Shown here piece by piece: positions 34,668-44,312 of a DNA stretch of 64,000 nucleotides (positions within the stretch are counted from its first letter, which is position 1; each line of letters starts with the position of its first letter). Position numbers and translations under genes: made by a program. The notes under the pieces were generated by a model. It saw only the letters and a program-made list of their open reading frames with translations. It had not been told where the DNA came from and ran no database searches. This DNA comes from CAWIMX01 sp963837345. GTDB lineage: Bacteria; Acidobacteriota; Vicinamibacteria; Vicinamibacterales; CAVVIG01. The stretch is from NCBI GenBank assembly GCA_963837345.1, contig CAWIMX010000002.1, positions 248,001 through 312,000 of the forward strand, written 5' to 3'.

Positions 34668-37013
34668 ATGACGCGATGGTGGCTTCCCGGGATCCTCGTC
34701 GTGACGGCCACGGCGCTGTCGCCGGCCTTCGGACACGCCCAGGCGGCCCCGCTGCTCGGCGTCATCGCGGGCACGGTGGCCGATCAGACTGGCGGCGCCC
34801 TGCCGGGCGTCACCGTCGACGCGTCGTCGGCTGGCGCGACCAGAACGACGTCGACCGATGCCGACGGACGCTATCGGTTCGATGCCGTGCCCGCCGGCCG
34901 CTACGAACTGCTCTTCCGGCTCGTGAACTTCAGCCAGCAGCGGCGGACGGTCGACGTGGCGGCCGCGTCGTCGCGGACGATCGACGTCGTGCTGTCGTTG
35001 TCGCTTGACGCCGACGTCACCGTGACCGGACGCCGCACTTTCGCCAATCTCGCAGACGCCGAGAATCCTGCCGAGAATCTCGTGGGCATCGCTCAATCAT
35101 CGAGCCAGGGCGCGATCACGCCCCAGCAGCTCGAAGCGCGTCCCATGAGTCGCACCGGCGAGGTGCTCGAGACCGTGCCCGGCGTCGTCATCAGCCAGCA
35201 CAGCGGCGAGGGCAAGGCCAACCAGTACTACCTCCGGGGGTTCAACCTCGACCATGGCACGGACTTCGCGACGACTGTCGCGGGCATGCCCGTCAACCTG
35301 CCGACGCACGCGCATGGTCACGGCTATTCGGATCTGAACTTCCTCATCCCGGAGCTGGTATCGGGCGTGCAATTCAGCAAGGGACCGTACTTCGCGGACC
35401 AGGGCGATTTTGCGACGGCCGGCGCGGCGAACATCAACTACGTCAACGCGGTCGAGCGGCCCATCGTTCAAGTCGCGGGCGGACAGGATGCCTACGGTCG
35501 CGCGCTGTTCGCCGCTTCGCCGAAGGTCGGCGACGCCACGGTGCTGGCGGCGCTCGAGGTCGATCACAACGACGGCCCCTGGGATCGCCCGGATGGATTC
35601 GGCAAGGTGAACGGCGTCGTCAGATACAGCCGTGGCGACACGCTGAGCGGCCTCACGCTGACGGCGATGGGCTATCACGGCCAGTGGCACGCGACCGATC
35701 AGATTCCCTCCCGCGCGGTTTCGGAAGGCGTGATTGGACGCTTCGGGAGCCTCGACCCGAGCGACGGGGGCCGCTCATCCCGCTACAGTGCGTCGTTCGA
35801 GTGGCAGCGTACAGCGGCGGCCGGGGTGACGAGAGTCACCGCCTACGGCATCGGGTACGATCTCGACCTCTTCTCGAACTTCACCTTCTTCCTCGACGAC
35901 CCCGTTCACGGCGACCAGTTCGAGCAGGCCGATCATCGCGTCGTCGGCGGCGGGCGAGTCAGCCACCGGCGGCTCGCGCGCTGGGCCGACCACCCCGTTC
36001 AGAATACGATCGGCCTTCAACTCCGCAGCGACGACATCGGCACGATCGGCCTGTACCATACGGAGGCCCGTCGACGGCTCGGCACGACCAGGGAAGACCG
36101 CGTGCGTCAGACCGGCCTCGGTCTGTACGCCGAGAACGAGGTCGAATGGTCGCCGCGCGTCCGGACGACGGTGGGCCTGCGCGCCGATGTCTACCGCTTC
36201 CAGGTCGACTCCAACCTTCCGGTGAACAGCGGCACGAGGTGGTCGGCCATCGCCAGTCCGAAAGGAGGCGTGGTGGTCGGGCCATGGGGCGGCACGGAGT
36301 GGTACGCCAACGCCGGCCTCGGCTTCCACAGCAACGATGCCAGGGGCGCCACGATCGTCGTCGATCCCGCGACCGGGACGCCCGTCGACCGCGTGACGCC
36401 TCTCGCGCGCGCGACCGGTGCCGAGATCGGCGTCCGCACGGTGGCCGTGCCGCATCTGCAGTCCACCCTGACGCTCTGGACCCTGGCCCTCGACTCGGAG
36501 CTGGTCTTTGTCGGGGACGCGGGAACGACGGAAGCCGGGCGCCCCAGTCGCCGGAGCGGCGTCGAATGGGCGAACTATTGGAGGGCCCTGCCGTTTCTGG
36601 TGGTGGACGGCGACGTCTCGTGGTCGCGCGCCCGATTTCGCGACCGGGATCCCGCGGGTGACGCCATTCCCGGGTCGGTCGGAGCCGTCGTGTCGGGGGG
36701 CGTGACGGCCGACCGGGAGCGGGGCCCCTTTGGCGCGCTCCGCCTCCGGTATTTCGGCCCTCGCCCCCTCGTCGAGGACAATGCCGTCCGATCGGAGGCG
36801 ACCAGCCTGCTGAACCTGGAGGCCGGCTACGCGGTGTCACCCCGTGCCCGCCTGGCGCTCGACGTGTTCAATCTGTTGGACGCGCACGACAGCGACATCG
36901 ACTATTTCTACTCGTCCCGCCTCTCCGGGGAGCCGGCGCAGGGGATCGACGATCGCCACTTCCACCCGACGCTGCCACGGACCCTGCGAATCGACCTGAT
37001 CCTGCGCTTCTGA
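34668..37013 (+). CDS. TonB-dependent receptor with carboxypeptidase-regulatory-like domain
   Basis: This 781-residue receptor has a signal peptide ending near GHAQA. A carboxypeptidase-regulatory-like domain (VIAGTVADQTGGALPGVTV) is followed by a plug that contains YYLRGFNLDHGTDFATTV and the His-rich word THAHGHGYSDLNF, then a barrel ending in phenylalanine (LRIDLILRF). The plug words are typical of a widespread receptor group of unknown ligand. The extra histidines in the plug may touch a metal. It is divergent from regB and has a TAGACT -10 element at 34650-34655, twelve bases before the ATG, downstream of two RegA-box-like sites. The gene is intact. Confidence 0.87.
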   Translation: MTRWWLPGILVVTATALSPAFGHAQAAPLLGVIAGTVADQTGGALPGVTVDASSAGATRTTSTDADGRYRFDAVPAGRYELLFRLVNFSQQRRTVDVAAASSRTIDVVLSLSLDADVTVTGRRTFANLADAENPAENLVGIAQSSSQGAITPQQLEARPMSRTGEVLETVPGVVISQHSGEGKANQYYLRGFNLDHGTDFATTVAGMPVNLPTHAHGHGYSDLNFLIPELVSGVQFSKGPYFADQGDFATAGAANINYVNAVERPIVQVAGGQDAYGRALFAASPKVGDATVLAALEVDHNDGPWDRPDGFGKVNGVVRYSRGDTLSGLTLTAMGYHGQWHATDQIPSRAVSEGVIGRFGSLDPSDGGRSSRYSASFEWQRTAAAGVTRVTAYGIGYDLDLFSNFTFFLDDPVHGDQFEQADHRVVGGGRVSHRRLARWADHPVQNTIGLQLRSDDIGTIGLYHTEARRRLGTTREDRVRQTGLGLYAENEVEWSPRVRTTVGLRADVYRFQVDSNLPVNSGTRWSAIASPKGGVVVGPWGGTEWYANAGLGFHSNDARGATIVVDPATGTPVDRVTPLARATGAEIGVRTVAVPHLQSTLTLWTLALDSELVFVGDAGTTEAGRPSRRSGVEWANYWRALPFLVVDGDVSWSRARFRDRDPAGDAIPGSVGAVVSGGVTADRERGPFGALRLRYFGPRPLVEDNAVRSEATSLLNLEAGYAVSPRARLALDVFNLLDAHDSDIDYFYSSRLSGEPAQGIDDRHFHPTLPRTLRIDLILRF

Positions 37014-37031
37014 ACCGGCGCCCGGCCGACG

Positions 37032-37069
37032 TTGACACCTCCGCTCGAGCCCGAGTACAGTCTGTACAG
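37032..37069 (+). promoter_or_regulatory. Promoter with palindromic operator for nuoB-nuoI
   Basis: TTGACA (37032-37037) and TACAGT (37056-37061) form a good -35/-10 pair with an 18-base spacer. The perfect palindrome GTACAGTCTGTAC (37055-37067) covers the -10. CTGTACAG (37062-37069) overlaps it. A repressor sitting there would block RNA polymerase; which one is unknown. The nuoB GTG is about 44 bases further on. Confidence 0.55.
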
Positions 37070-37112
37070 AACTCTCAGACTCTGAACGACTTACGCGGAG
37101 CATACGAGACAC

Positions 37113-37652
37113 GTGGGCCTCATCGATCACCGGTTCGAAGACAACTTCATCACGACGAGCATCGATCGCGTCCTGAACTGGGCGCGCGAGTCGTCCATCT
37201 GGCCGATGGGCTTCGGCCTGGCCTGCTGCGCCATCGAAATGATGGCCGCGTCGGCCTCGCGTTACGACATCGCGCGCTTCGGCGCCGAGGTGTTCCGCGC
37301 CTCGCCGCGCCAGTCGGATCTGATGATCGTCGCCGGGACGGTCACCAAGAAGATGGCGCCCGTGCTGCGCCGCCTGTACGATCAGATGCCCGAGCCGAAG
37401 TGGGTCATCTCCATGGGGAGCTGCTCGAACGCGGGTGGTCCGTTCCCGACCTACAGCGTGCTCCAGGGCGTGGACAAAGTCGTGCCCGTCGACGTGTACG
37501 TGTCCGGCTGTCCGCCGCGGCCCGAAGCCCTGCTGTACGGCCTGATGCGCCTCCAGGACAAGATCAGGAAGGAAGGCACCGTGCTCCGCAAGGAGCGGGT
37601 GATCATGTCCGGGCAGAGCGAACCGACGATGGTGATCGGAGAACGGGCGTAA
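37113..37652 (+). CDS. nuoB: NADH-quinone oxidoreductase subunit B
   Basis: NuoB (179 residues) holds cluster N2, the last iron-sulfur cluster before quinone in complex I. The adjacent cysteines in LACCAIEMMA and the later ones in GSCSNAGGPF and SGCPPRPEALL are the N2 ligands. The start is the GTG at 37113, giving VGLIDHRFEDN. Only nuoI follows; none of the other complex I genes is in this window. The stop shares a base with the nuoI start (TAATG). The subunit could complete a complex I encoded elsewhere or belong to a variant enzyme. Confidence 0.94.
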   Translation: MGLIDHRFEDNFITTSIDRVLNWARESSIWPMGFGLACCAIEMMAASASRYDIARFGAEVFRASPRQSDLMIVAGTVTKKMAPVLRRLYDQMPEPKWVISMGSCSNAGGPFPTYSVLQGVDKVVPVDVYVSGCPPRPEALLYGLMRLQDKIRKEGTVLRKERVIMSGQSEPTMVIGERA

Positions 37653-38123
37653 TGCAGACCATCATCAAGTTCTTCAAGACGATCTTCCTCGTCGACCTCC
37701 TCAAGGGCCTCTGGGTGACGCTCAAGTACCACGCCCCAGCCGGCGTTCACGTTCCAGTATCCGGCCGAGCGGCGGCCCACGGCCCCGCGTTTCCGCGGCG
37801 TGCTGCGCCTGCAGACCGAGCCCGGCACCGGCGCCCAGACGTGCATCGTCTGCGACCAGTGCGCCAAGGCATGCCCCGACGATCTGATTGCGCTCGGCGG
37901 CCATCGCGAGCCCGGCCAGAAGATCAAGATCCTGGACTATTTCGACTTCAACCTCTCGCGCTGCAGCTTCTGCGGCCTGTGCTCGGAAGTGTGCCCGACC
38001 AAGCCGATCAAGGCCCTCATCATGAGCGAGGACTACGAGCTCGGAAGCTACAGCCGCGACACACAGATTCTGCGTGTCGACCAGATGTACGACGGCGTGC
38101 CGATCGAGCAGTACACACACTGA
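37652..38123 (+). CDS. nuoI: NADH-quinone oxidoreductase subunit I, with a one-base frame disruption
   Basis: NuoI carries clusters N6a and N6b. Both ferredoxin motifs are present, CIVCDQCAKACP and CSFCGLCSEVCP. The N-terminal KTIFLVDLLKGLWVTLKYH is in the first frame, but the following part is in the next. Removing one C from CCCC (37734-37737) restores KYHAQPAFTFQYPAERR and a protein of 156 residues. Without that repair only the fragment from 37800 would keep the clusters. It overlaps nuoB by one base. The break is most likely a homopolymer error. Confidence 0.9.
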
Positions 38124-38127
38124 GGCG

Positions 38128-38146
38128 GCGGGCCCCGCCCGCTTTC
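38128..38146 (+). terminator. Hairpin after nuoI
   Basis: GCGGGC (38128-38133), loop CCC and GCCCGC (38137-38142) form a six-bp GC stem followed by TTTC. It starts five bases after the nuoI stop, as expected for a weak intrinsic terminator of the two-gene unit. Confidence 0.4.
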
Positions 38147-38276
38147 ACGTACCGGCGGCGTTCTTTCGTTTCTGGAAACTGGCGACTCGGTCGGCCGTCG
38201 TAAGGTCCAGGTGCCGGCCTGACGTCCAGCGGGCCCGATTCTTGTAAGGCCCGGGCCCGTTCACGCAGGAGGACTC

Positions 38277-39792
38277 ATGCGGCGCCGCACCGGCTTCGTT
38301 CTGCTCGCTCTCGTCGCCTCCGCGGCCCTGCTGGTCATCCGGACTGCCGCGCAGCAGCCCCCCTCTCAAGGTCCCGAGATCGAGCTCCAGCTGGCCGATC
38401 TGCTCTTCAGCGAGGGCCGCTATTTCGACGCCTTTCAGGCGTTCAGCCGCGCCGTGCAGAGCGACGACTACGAGGTCGCGCGCCGTGCGCGCCCCGGGCT
38501 GATCCAGACGTCGCTCCGGATCGCGCAGTTCGACGTCGCGCGCGACCAGGCGGCCCAGCTCGTTGCCGGGGCCCCGGGCGATCCCGAGGCGCTCGCGCTC
38601 TACGGCGACGCGCTCTGGGCGGAGGGGGAGTTCGCGGAAGCCGAAACCCAGTATCGCGCGGCGCTCGCGCTCGAGCCCGAGCTGGCGCGCGGGCACCACG
38701 GCATGGCGCGGTCGCTCCTGGCGCGCAGCCAGCTGGACGACGCGATGCGCGAAGCGCAGACGGCGCTCTCGCTCTCGCCGCGCGATCTCGAGATCCATCA
38801 CACGATGGGATCCATCTACGAGCGGATGCACCGCTTCGAGGAAGCCGCCAACGCCTACGGCAACTACGTGAACCTCCTGCCCAACAAGGACACGAGCGAC
38901 AAGGCCAGCTGGTCGCGCGCGGAAATCCGCTTCCTGCGCTCGTTCGGCCAGCGGATCCCGTTCGAGAACCCCTCCGACGACGAGAATGCGATCTACACGG
39001 TGGACTTCCGGGTCTCCAGCGACAAGATCATCGTGCGGGCGCGTGTGAACGGATCGTCGCCCCAGGATTTCGTGGTCGATACCGGTTCGGAGAACACGGT
39101 GGTGAACGAGCGCACGGCCCAGCGGCTGCGCATCGTGCCCATCACCAACACGCTCAGCGCGGGCGTCGGCGAGGTCGGGCTGCGCGGCCTGCAGCTCGCG
39201 CGCATCGACACGCTGCAGGTCGGCACGATGACGCTGCGCAACGTGCCGTGCATCATCAAGAACCCGCCGCTCCGCGACCTGCCGACGCAGGAAGTCGAGA
39301 GCTTTTCGCCGCTCGCCCTCGGCTATTCGATGGTGATCGACTACCGGGCGCGGAAGATCACGTTCGGGAAGCATCTGCCGGAGGAGCCGGCGGATTTCGA
39401 GCTGCCGCTGCGCCTCTATCGCCTCGCCACCGTCTCGGGCACGGTCGACGGCGAGCATCCGTCCAGCTTCGTCATCGACACGGGCGGGGAAGTGATCTCG
39501 ATCAGCCAGGCGGTGGCCGCGACGCTCGACCGCCCGGAAGGCGAGCGCCGCATCGCGCTGCAGGTGTACGGCACGTCGGGCTGGGATCGCGACGCGTTCC
39601 TGCTGCCGGGCGTCAACCTCGCCTTCGATCGCATCCGCTACGACAACTACTCGGTGGTGGTGCTCGATCTGAACGCCCCGAGCGCCCTCCTCGGCTTCAA
39701 GCTGGGAGGCATCGTCGGCCACAAGTTCCTGAGCCAGTACCCGCGTCGAGATCGATCTCGAACGGTCGGTGCTGCGGCTCAAACGCCTCTAG
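38277..39792 (+). CDS. TPR protein with two retroviral-type aspartyl protease motifs, one-base frame disruption at the end
   Basis: This is a secreted or periplasmic protein of about 504 residues. A signal segment (residues 5-25) precedes TPR-like helix repeats (residues 30-205, for example DPEALALYGDALWAEGEFAEA). Two copies of the retropepsin signature follow: DFVVDTGSENTVV near residue 265 and SFVIDTGGEVISI near 400. Both DTG triads are intact, so one chain may form the two-lobed active site that single-domain relatives make as a dimer. The frame breaks at CCC 39740-39742; removing one C gives SQYRVEIDLERSVLRLKRL and the stop at 39790-39792. The ATG has AGGAGG at 38268-38273. Confidence 0.8.
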
Positions 39793-40223
39793 ACGCGCGC
39801 CTTCTTCTTCAGCCGCTCCGCGCGGCGCACCCGGGCGTCTTCGGCGGCCCGTTGCTCGTCCTCGCTGTCGAGGAGGAGGGGCGGGACGCTCACGCGCGCG
39901 CCGGTGGGCGACACCGACACGAACGTGAGAAACGCCCGGCTCGTGAGCTGGCGCCGCCCCGTCAGGGTCTCTTCCGAGAACACGTCCACCTGCACCTCGA
40001 GCGACGTGGTGAACGTGCAGGTGACGCGCGCTTTGAGCACGATGAGATCGCCGACTTTGATCGGGTGGAGGAACTGGAGGTCGTCCACCGCGGCCGTGAC
40101 CATCGACGTGCGCGTGTGCCGGATGCTCGCGATCGCCCCCGCGATGTCGATCAGGTGCATAACGGTGCCGCCCAGGATGTAGCCGAGCGGGTTCGCGTCG
40201 TTCGGCAGCACCACCTGCACCAT
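39789..40223 (-). CDS. Acyl-CoA thioesterase (hotdog fold)
   Basis: This 144-residue hotdog-fold enzyme splits acyl-CoA into free acid and CoA. The family words are MVQVVLPNDANPLGYILGG, HLIDIAGAIASIRHT and DLQFLHPIKVGDLIVL. The aspartate in DIAGAIA and the neighbouring Asn/Asp residues form the active site in YciA/BACH-type enzymes. The C-terminus is basic (RRAERLKKKARV). I chose the ATG at 40223; the frame is open upstream only as far as the previous gene's stop region and has no other good start. Its end overlaps the repaired end of the convergent aspartyl protease gene by four bases. Confidence 0.88.
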   Translation of the reverse strand: MVQVVLPNDANPLGYILGGTVMHLIDIAGAIASIRHTRTSMVTAAVDDLQFLHPIKVGDLIVLKARVTCTFTTSLEVQVDVFSEETLTGRRQLTSRAFLTFVSVSPTGARVSVPPLLLDSEDEQRAAEDARVRRAERLKKKARV

Positions 40224-40266
40224 CTCGGTCGCCGACTCGGACGGCCGCTTGGTGGCGGGGACCGGC

Positions 40267-43200
40267 TCAGAAGTCGTAGCCAATCCACACCGCGAAGCGC
40301 GGCTTCCGGAACGTGGCGCTGCCCCCCTGGTCGGCGTAGACCACGTCCTCCCAGCCCTTGTTGAAGAGCGTCCGCCACGACCAGTCGAAGTGAATCGGGA
40401 AGCCGAGGGCGAAGGTCTCGAGCCCGATGCCGTACGACGCCCGCGCATCCTGCAGCCGGAAGCCCGATACCGTGACGGGCTCGTAGTTGGCGATCGGCAG
40501 GCCGGTCTGCGGGTCGATGACGATGAAGCCGGTGTTCGGATCGGTCTCGTAGCCGGTGAACTTCTGCGCGGTTTCGGTGTTGTTGTTCCAGAACTTGAAC
40601 TGGGTGTCGTCGAACCACCCCGCGCCGAGATTGGCGAAGAACATGCCGCGGACGCCGCCCACCACGCCAATCGGCGTCAGCGCGGCTTCGATGATCGGAA
40701 ACCGCAGTTCGGCGTTGCCGAACACGATGTTCTGCCCCACGAACGACAGGTAGTCGTAGCCGTGCATCTCCGAGTTCCCGCCGAAGTACTGGAAGTCGGG
40801 GTAGTCGCCGCTGCTGCGGAAGCCGCGGAGGCGCGTGGCGAGGACGCCCGTCGTGCCGATGCGCAGGTAGTGGCGGAGATCGGCGTCGACGGTCTGGCGC
40901 GACAGCGTGCCGGCGATCTTCGGCGAGTAGTCGTAGGCCAGGCGCATGGTGTTGCCGGCGAGGGGCCCGAATTCCCGGAAGACCGTAGTTTCCTGCACGA
41001 AGGCGGCGCCGAGGGGCATCAGCGTGCCGTTCCGGAAGATCTGCTGGTTGCTCAGCGCCGCCAGCGCCGGATCGGAATACTGCTCGTTCAGGTTCAGCAC
41101 GCCGCCCGAGAGCTCGAGGCGTCGATAGCGATCCAGCGGATACACCCCGATCAGGTTGCCGCCGCGGATGGTGCGCGTGGCGATGGCCTGGTCGCGGCTG
41201 ATGAGCGGCGCGAGGGAGGGATCGTAGAACACGCCGCCCAGCTGTCCGTAGAAGAACTGCGTTTCGGAGAAGCCCTGCGCCGCCCACTGGAACCGCCGCG
41301 AGAGGTTCACGTAGGTGAGCGCCATGGTCCGATACTGGGCGATCGACGAGACGTAGAAGTTGAATTGCTGGTCGCCGAGCACGTCGCCGAGCGTGATCTG
41401 CGTGCCGCCGAACACGTCGCCGTTGCTCGTCACGCCAACGTTCACCGGGGGCCGGCCCTCGAGGAACATCTTCTCGAACTTGCGCTTCTTGCGCTGGTTC
41501 GCGGGAATCAGCGTGTGCGCGATCGGCGCCTGGAAATCGATGACCGGCCCGGGCTCGCCGAAGTCCGACGAGGCGGCGGTGTGCAGCGGCTCGCCGCGCT
41601 CGATCGTGCGGATCGAGTATTCGTTCTTGTAGTAGCTCACGAACGCCAGCTTCTTCGTCGTGCCCTGGTTCAGGACGACCGGCGACCAGTTGCCGCCGAG
41701 GGCGTCCGTGTACTGGCGCAGCTCGCCGGTGCCGAGGTCGAGCGTCCAGACGTTGTAGATGCGTCCGTTCGCCGCGACCGCCGGATCGATCGGCACCGCC
41801 GGGTCGGTGGCCGTCGACGAGAAGACCACGGTGTGATCGTCGATGAACTCCGCGGCGGTGTCGTCGTGGGTGCCGAACGTGATCTGGGTCTTCTTCTTCG
41901 TGTCGAGATCCAGCCGGAACAGCTTCTGGTTGCCGCTGATGCGCGAGCTGTAGAGCAGGTAGGATCCGTCGGGCGCATACGTGGGCCCCGCCTCCGCGAA
42001 CGCATCGTCGGTGAGGTTCGTCACCCGCCCGGTGGCGAGATCGACGCTGAAGATGTCGCCGATGCCGCCCGTCAGGCCGGCGAACGCCACCGTTTCGCCG
42101 TCCGGCGCGAACGACGGCGATTCCGGCTCGTCCACCGTCTTGATCGGAATCTTGTACTCGATCTTGCCGGTCAGCACGTTCTGCACGATCAGCGTGCGTT
42201 CCTTCGCCGTACGCACGAAGTACGCGAGGCGATCGCCCTTGGGCGACCATCCCATCCACGGCATCTCGAACCGCCCGATCTGGACGATGTGATCGAAGCC
42301 CATGTCCTTGTCGAAGCCGTTCGTCAGGTTGCGGACGATCGACCCGTCCTTGGCCGACAGGAGGACGATGTCGATCTCCTGATCCTTGCGGTTGATGGTC
42401 ACCGCCCCGAGCAGATCGCCCGACGGCGAGGGGGCGATCGACAGCGCCTCGGCGAACTTCGTCTTTTCCTTGTTCGGCGAGAGATCGACGCCGTAGTCGG
42501 CCGGCCGCTCCTTGTCGCGGAAGGGCCGGAAGCGATCCTTGAGATACCGGTCGAAGGCCTGGTCGAATTCGTCCGCGCTCATCTGCAGCGCCTCTTCATA
42601 GGCGTCTTCGCCGCCGCCGATCACGCTCTTGCGGAGCGAGAAGAGGTAGTTCCGCAGACCTTCCTTGCCGAATCGCGCCTCGATGAACTCGAACACGGCA
42701 TGGCCGAGGTTGTAGACGAGCCGCACGTTGTTGCCCGAATCGCCGTAGCCCTCCATCTTGCTCATCTTGGGCACGATGTCGGCGATCGCCGCGTCGCGGA
42801 TCATCATCAGGTCGATCGGCTCCCACAGCCCGCGCTCGTAGTCCGACAGCCCTTCGTAGAACCAGAGCGGCACGCTGTTGCGGATGAGCGAGACGGGCAC
42901 GATGTCGTACTCGAACTGATGGGTGAGCTCGTGGACGATCAGCCCGTAGAGCTCGTCGGGCGGGCTGTCGATCGGCAGCACCATGCGGTGCTGGCTCGGC
43001 TCCGCGAACGCCAGCACGCCTTCCGACGACGCGTCGGGCCCCGCGATGTTCTGCTGCTCGAACTCGCTGTGCGTCTTGAACAGCACCATCGGCACCCGGA
43101 ACGGCAGGTCGTGCCGGAGATCCGCGCTCACCTGCTGGTAGGCGCTCTCGGCGTACCCGGCGATGCGCTCGAGGTGCGGCTCGACGTCAGGGTAGTAGTA

Positions 43201-43386
43201 GAACTCGAAATGCTCGGTCGTGTAGATGTACCACTGGAACGTGTCGTAGTGGATGTTGTTCTTTCCGTAGTAGGGCACCATTCCGGTGGACTGGGCCGTG
43301 GCCGACGGCGCCAGACCGACCGAGACGAGCAGCAGGACGACGACCGCCAGCGGCGCGCCGGGGAGACGGCGGCAGGGCACGTACAT
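40267..43386 (-). CDS. Peptidase MA-like / TolB-type propeller / BamA-like barrel protein
   Basis: This 1039-residue protein has a signal peptide (ending ATAQS) and three parts. Residues 45-280 form a gluzincin metallopeptidase-like domain with the zinc motif HELTHQFEYD and a downstream glutamate in FYEGLSDYERG. Residues 300-610 carry PD40 propeller words (ASPSG-type repeats, SFAPDGETVAFAG, TYAPDGSYLLYSS). Residues 640-1039 resemble an Omp85/BamA surface-antigen barrel (RGFRSSGDYPDFQYFGGNSE, GNAELRFPI) and end in phenylalanine. The chain would thus link a barrel in the outer membrane to a propeller and a protease domain in the periplasm. I started at the ATG at 43386, which directly precedes the signal peptide. 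Confidence 0.82.
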   Translation of the reverse strand: MYVPCRRLPGAPLAVVVLLLVSVGLAPSATAQSTGMVPYYGKNNIHYDTFQWYIYTTEHFEFYYYPDVEPHLERIAGYAESAYQQVSADLRHDLPFRVPMVLFKTHSEFEQQNIAGPDASSEGVLAFAEPSQHRMVLPIDSPPDELYGLIVHELTHQFEYDIVPVSLIRNSVPLWFYEGLSDYERGLWEPIDLMMIRDAAIADIVPKMSKMEGYGDSGNNVRLVYNLGHAVFEFIEARFGKEGLRNYLFSLRKSVIGGGEDAYEEALQMSADEFDQAFDRYLKDRFRPFRDKERPADYGVDLSPNKEKTKFAEALSIAPSPSGDLLGAVTINRKDQEIDIVLLSAKDGSIVRNLTNGFDKDMGFDHIVQIGRFEMPWMGWSPKGDRLAYFVRTAKERTLIVQNVLTGKIEYKIPIKTVDEPESPSFAPDGETVAFAGLTGGIGDIFSVDLATGRVTNLTDDAFAEAGPTYAPDGSYLLYSSRISGNQKLFRLDLDTKKKTQITFGTHDDTAAEFIDDHTVVFSSTATDPAVPIDPAVAANGRIYNVWTLDLGTGELRQYTDALGGNWSPVVLNQGTTKKLAFVSYYKNEYSIRTIERGEPLHTAASSDFGEPGPVIDFQAPIAHTLIPANQRKKRKFEKMFLEGRPPVNVGVTSNGDVFGGTQITLGDVLGDQQFNFYVSSIAQYRTMALTYVNLSRRFQWAAQGFSETQFFYGQLGGVFYDPSLAPLISRDQAIATRTIRGGNLIGVYPLDRYRRLELSGGVLNLNEQYSDPALAALSNQQIFRNGTLMPLGAAFVQETTVFREFGPLAGNTMRLAYDYSPKIAGTLSRQTVDADLRHYLRIGTTGVLATRLRGFRSSGDYPDFQYFGGNSEMHGYDYLSFVGQNIVFGNAELRFPIIEAALTPIGVVGGVRGMFFANLGAGWFDDTQFKFWNNNTETAQKFTGYETDPNTGFIVIDPQTGLPIANYEPVTVSGFRLQDARASYGIGLETFALGFPIHFDWSWRTLFNKGWEDVVYADQGGSATFRKPRFAVWIGYDF

Positions 43387-43651
43387 GGTTCGGTACCTCG
43401 GATGTGTCGGACGGCAGGTGTTCGCTACCCGCCGATCGATCTTAACTGCGCCGTCCCCGGCCTGCAAACGCTGAGCCGCGCTTTTCCGCCGGATCCCGTG
43501 CGGCCGGGGGGCGTCGCGTCGGGTGCTGTCCTCCCGGGCGGCGCCGCTGACCTTTTTGGGCGACACGGTATACTCGAACGAGATCGGATGGGGAATAAGC
43601 CCTGGCGCGACGGGGTTTACCCCTAGTGTCGCTCCTGTCGCGCGGCGATTG

Positions 43652-44290
43652 ATGCGCATCCGGCAACGGCTCCGACAGGCGGCGGCCGGCCCCGAGCGGC
43701 CAGAACCGGCACGCGAGGCACGCGCGGGCTTCGATGCGGAGGCCCTGGCGTCGATCGACGGCCTGTACCGCGCGGCGCGACGCCTCACGCGCAGCGCCGC
43801 CGACGCCGAGGATCTGGTCCAGGACACCTACCTCAAGGCGTTCCGCGCGTCGGACCGCTTCGAGCCCGGCACGAACCTGCGCGCGTGGCTGTTCACGATT
43901 CTCCACAACACCGCCCGGAACCGGCTGCGCGACCGCGTCCACGATCCGATCGGCGTCGACCCCGACGCGATCGAGCGCGCCGCCGACCGCGCGGCGGCCG
44001 ATGGCCGATCCGGTCCCGGTCTGTCGGCGCCGGCGGGCACGCCCGAGACGCTGCTGCTGCGCGACGTGCTGGATCCCGACCTGAGCGCCGCGCTCGACGC
44101 GCTGCCCGAGGTGTTCCGCGAGGCGGTGTGGTTACGCGACGTGGAAGAGTTTTCGTATGCGGAAATCGCCGGGATGCTGTCGATTCCCGTCGGGACCGTG
44201 ATGTCGCGCATCTCGCGCGGGCGGCGGCTGCTCTACGAGCGGCTGCGGGGCGAGCGCGCAGCCGTGCCGGCGTCGGCGGCTGGCGCGTGA
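43652..44290 (+). CDS. ECF RNA polymerase sigma factor
   Basis: This 212-residue sigma-70-family factor consists of regions 2 and 4 only. Region 2 has AEDLVQDTYLKAFRASDRF and LRAWLFTILHNTARNRLR; region 4 has LPEVFREAVWLRDVEEFSYAE and GTVMSRISRGRRLLYERL. The next gene encodes a zinc-type anti-sigma factor, so this sigma is probably held inactive until a redox or envelope signal arrives. I chose the ATG at 43652; the frame is open to 43523 but the extra residues are not family-like. TATACT at 43569-43574 is a possible -10. Confidence 0.93.
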   Translation: MRIRQRLRQAAAGPERPEPAREARAGFDAEALASIDGLYRAARRLTRSAADAEDLVQDTYLKAFRASDRFEPGTNLRAWLFTILHNTARNRLRDRVHDPIGVDPDAIERAADRAAADGRSGPGLSAPAGTPETLLLRDVLDPDLSAALDALPEVFREAVWLRDVEEFSYAEIAGMLSIPVGTVMSRISRGRRLLYERLRGERAAVPASAAGA

Positions 44291-44312
44291 GGCTCTCGGA
44301 GGAGTGGAGGAC

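Noticed and set aside
40263..40302. Longer thioesterase with an upstream start
   Set aside because: The upstream in-frame residues come from the end of the barrel gene; the valine codon there is GTC, which is not a start.
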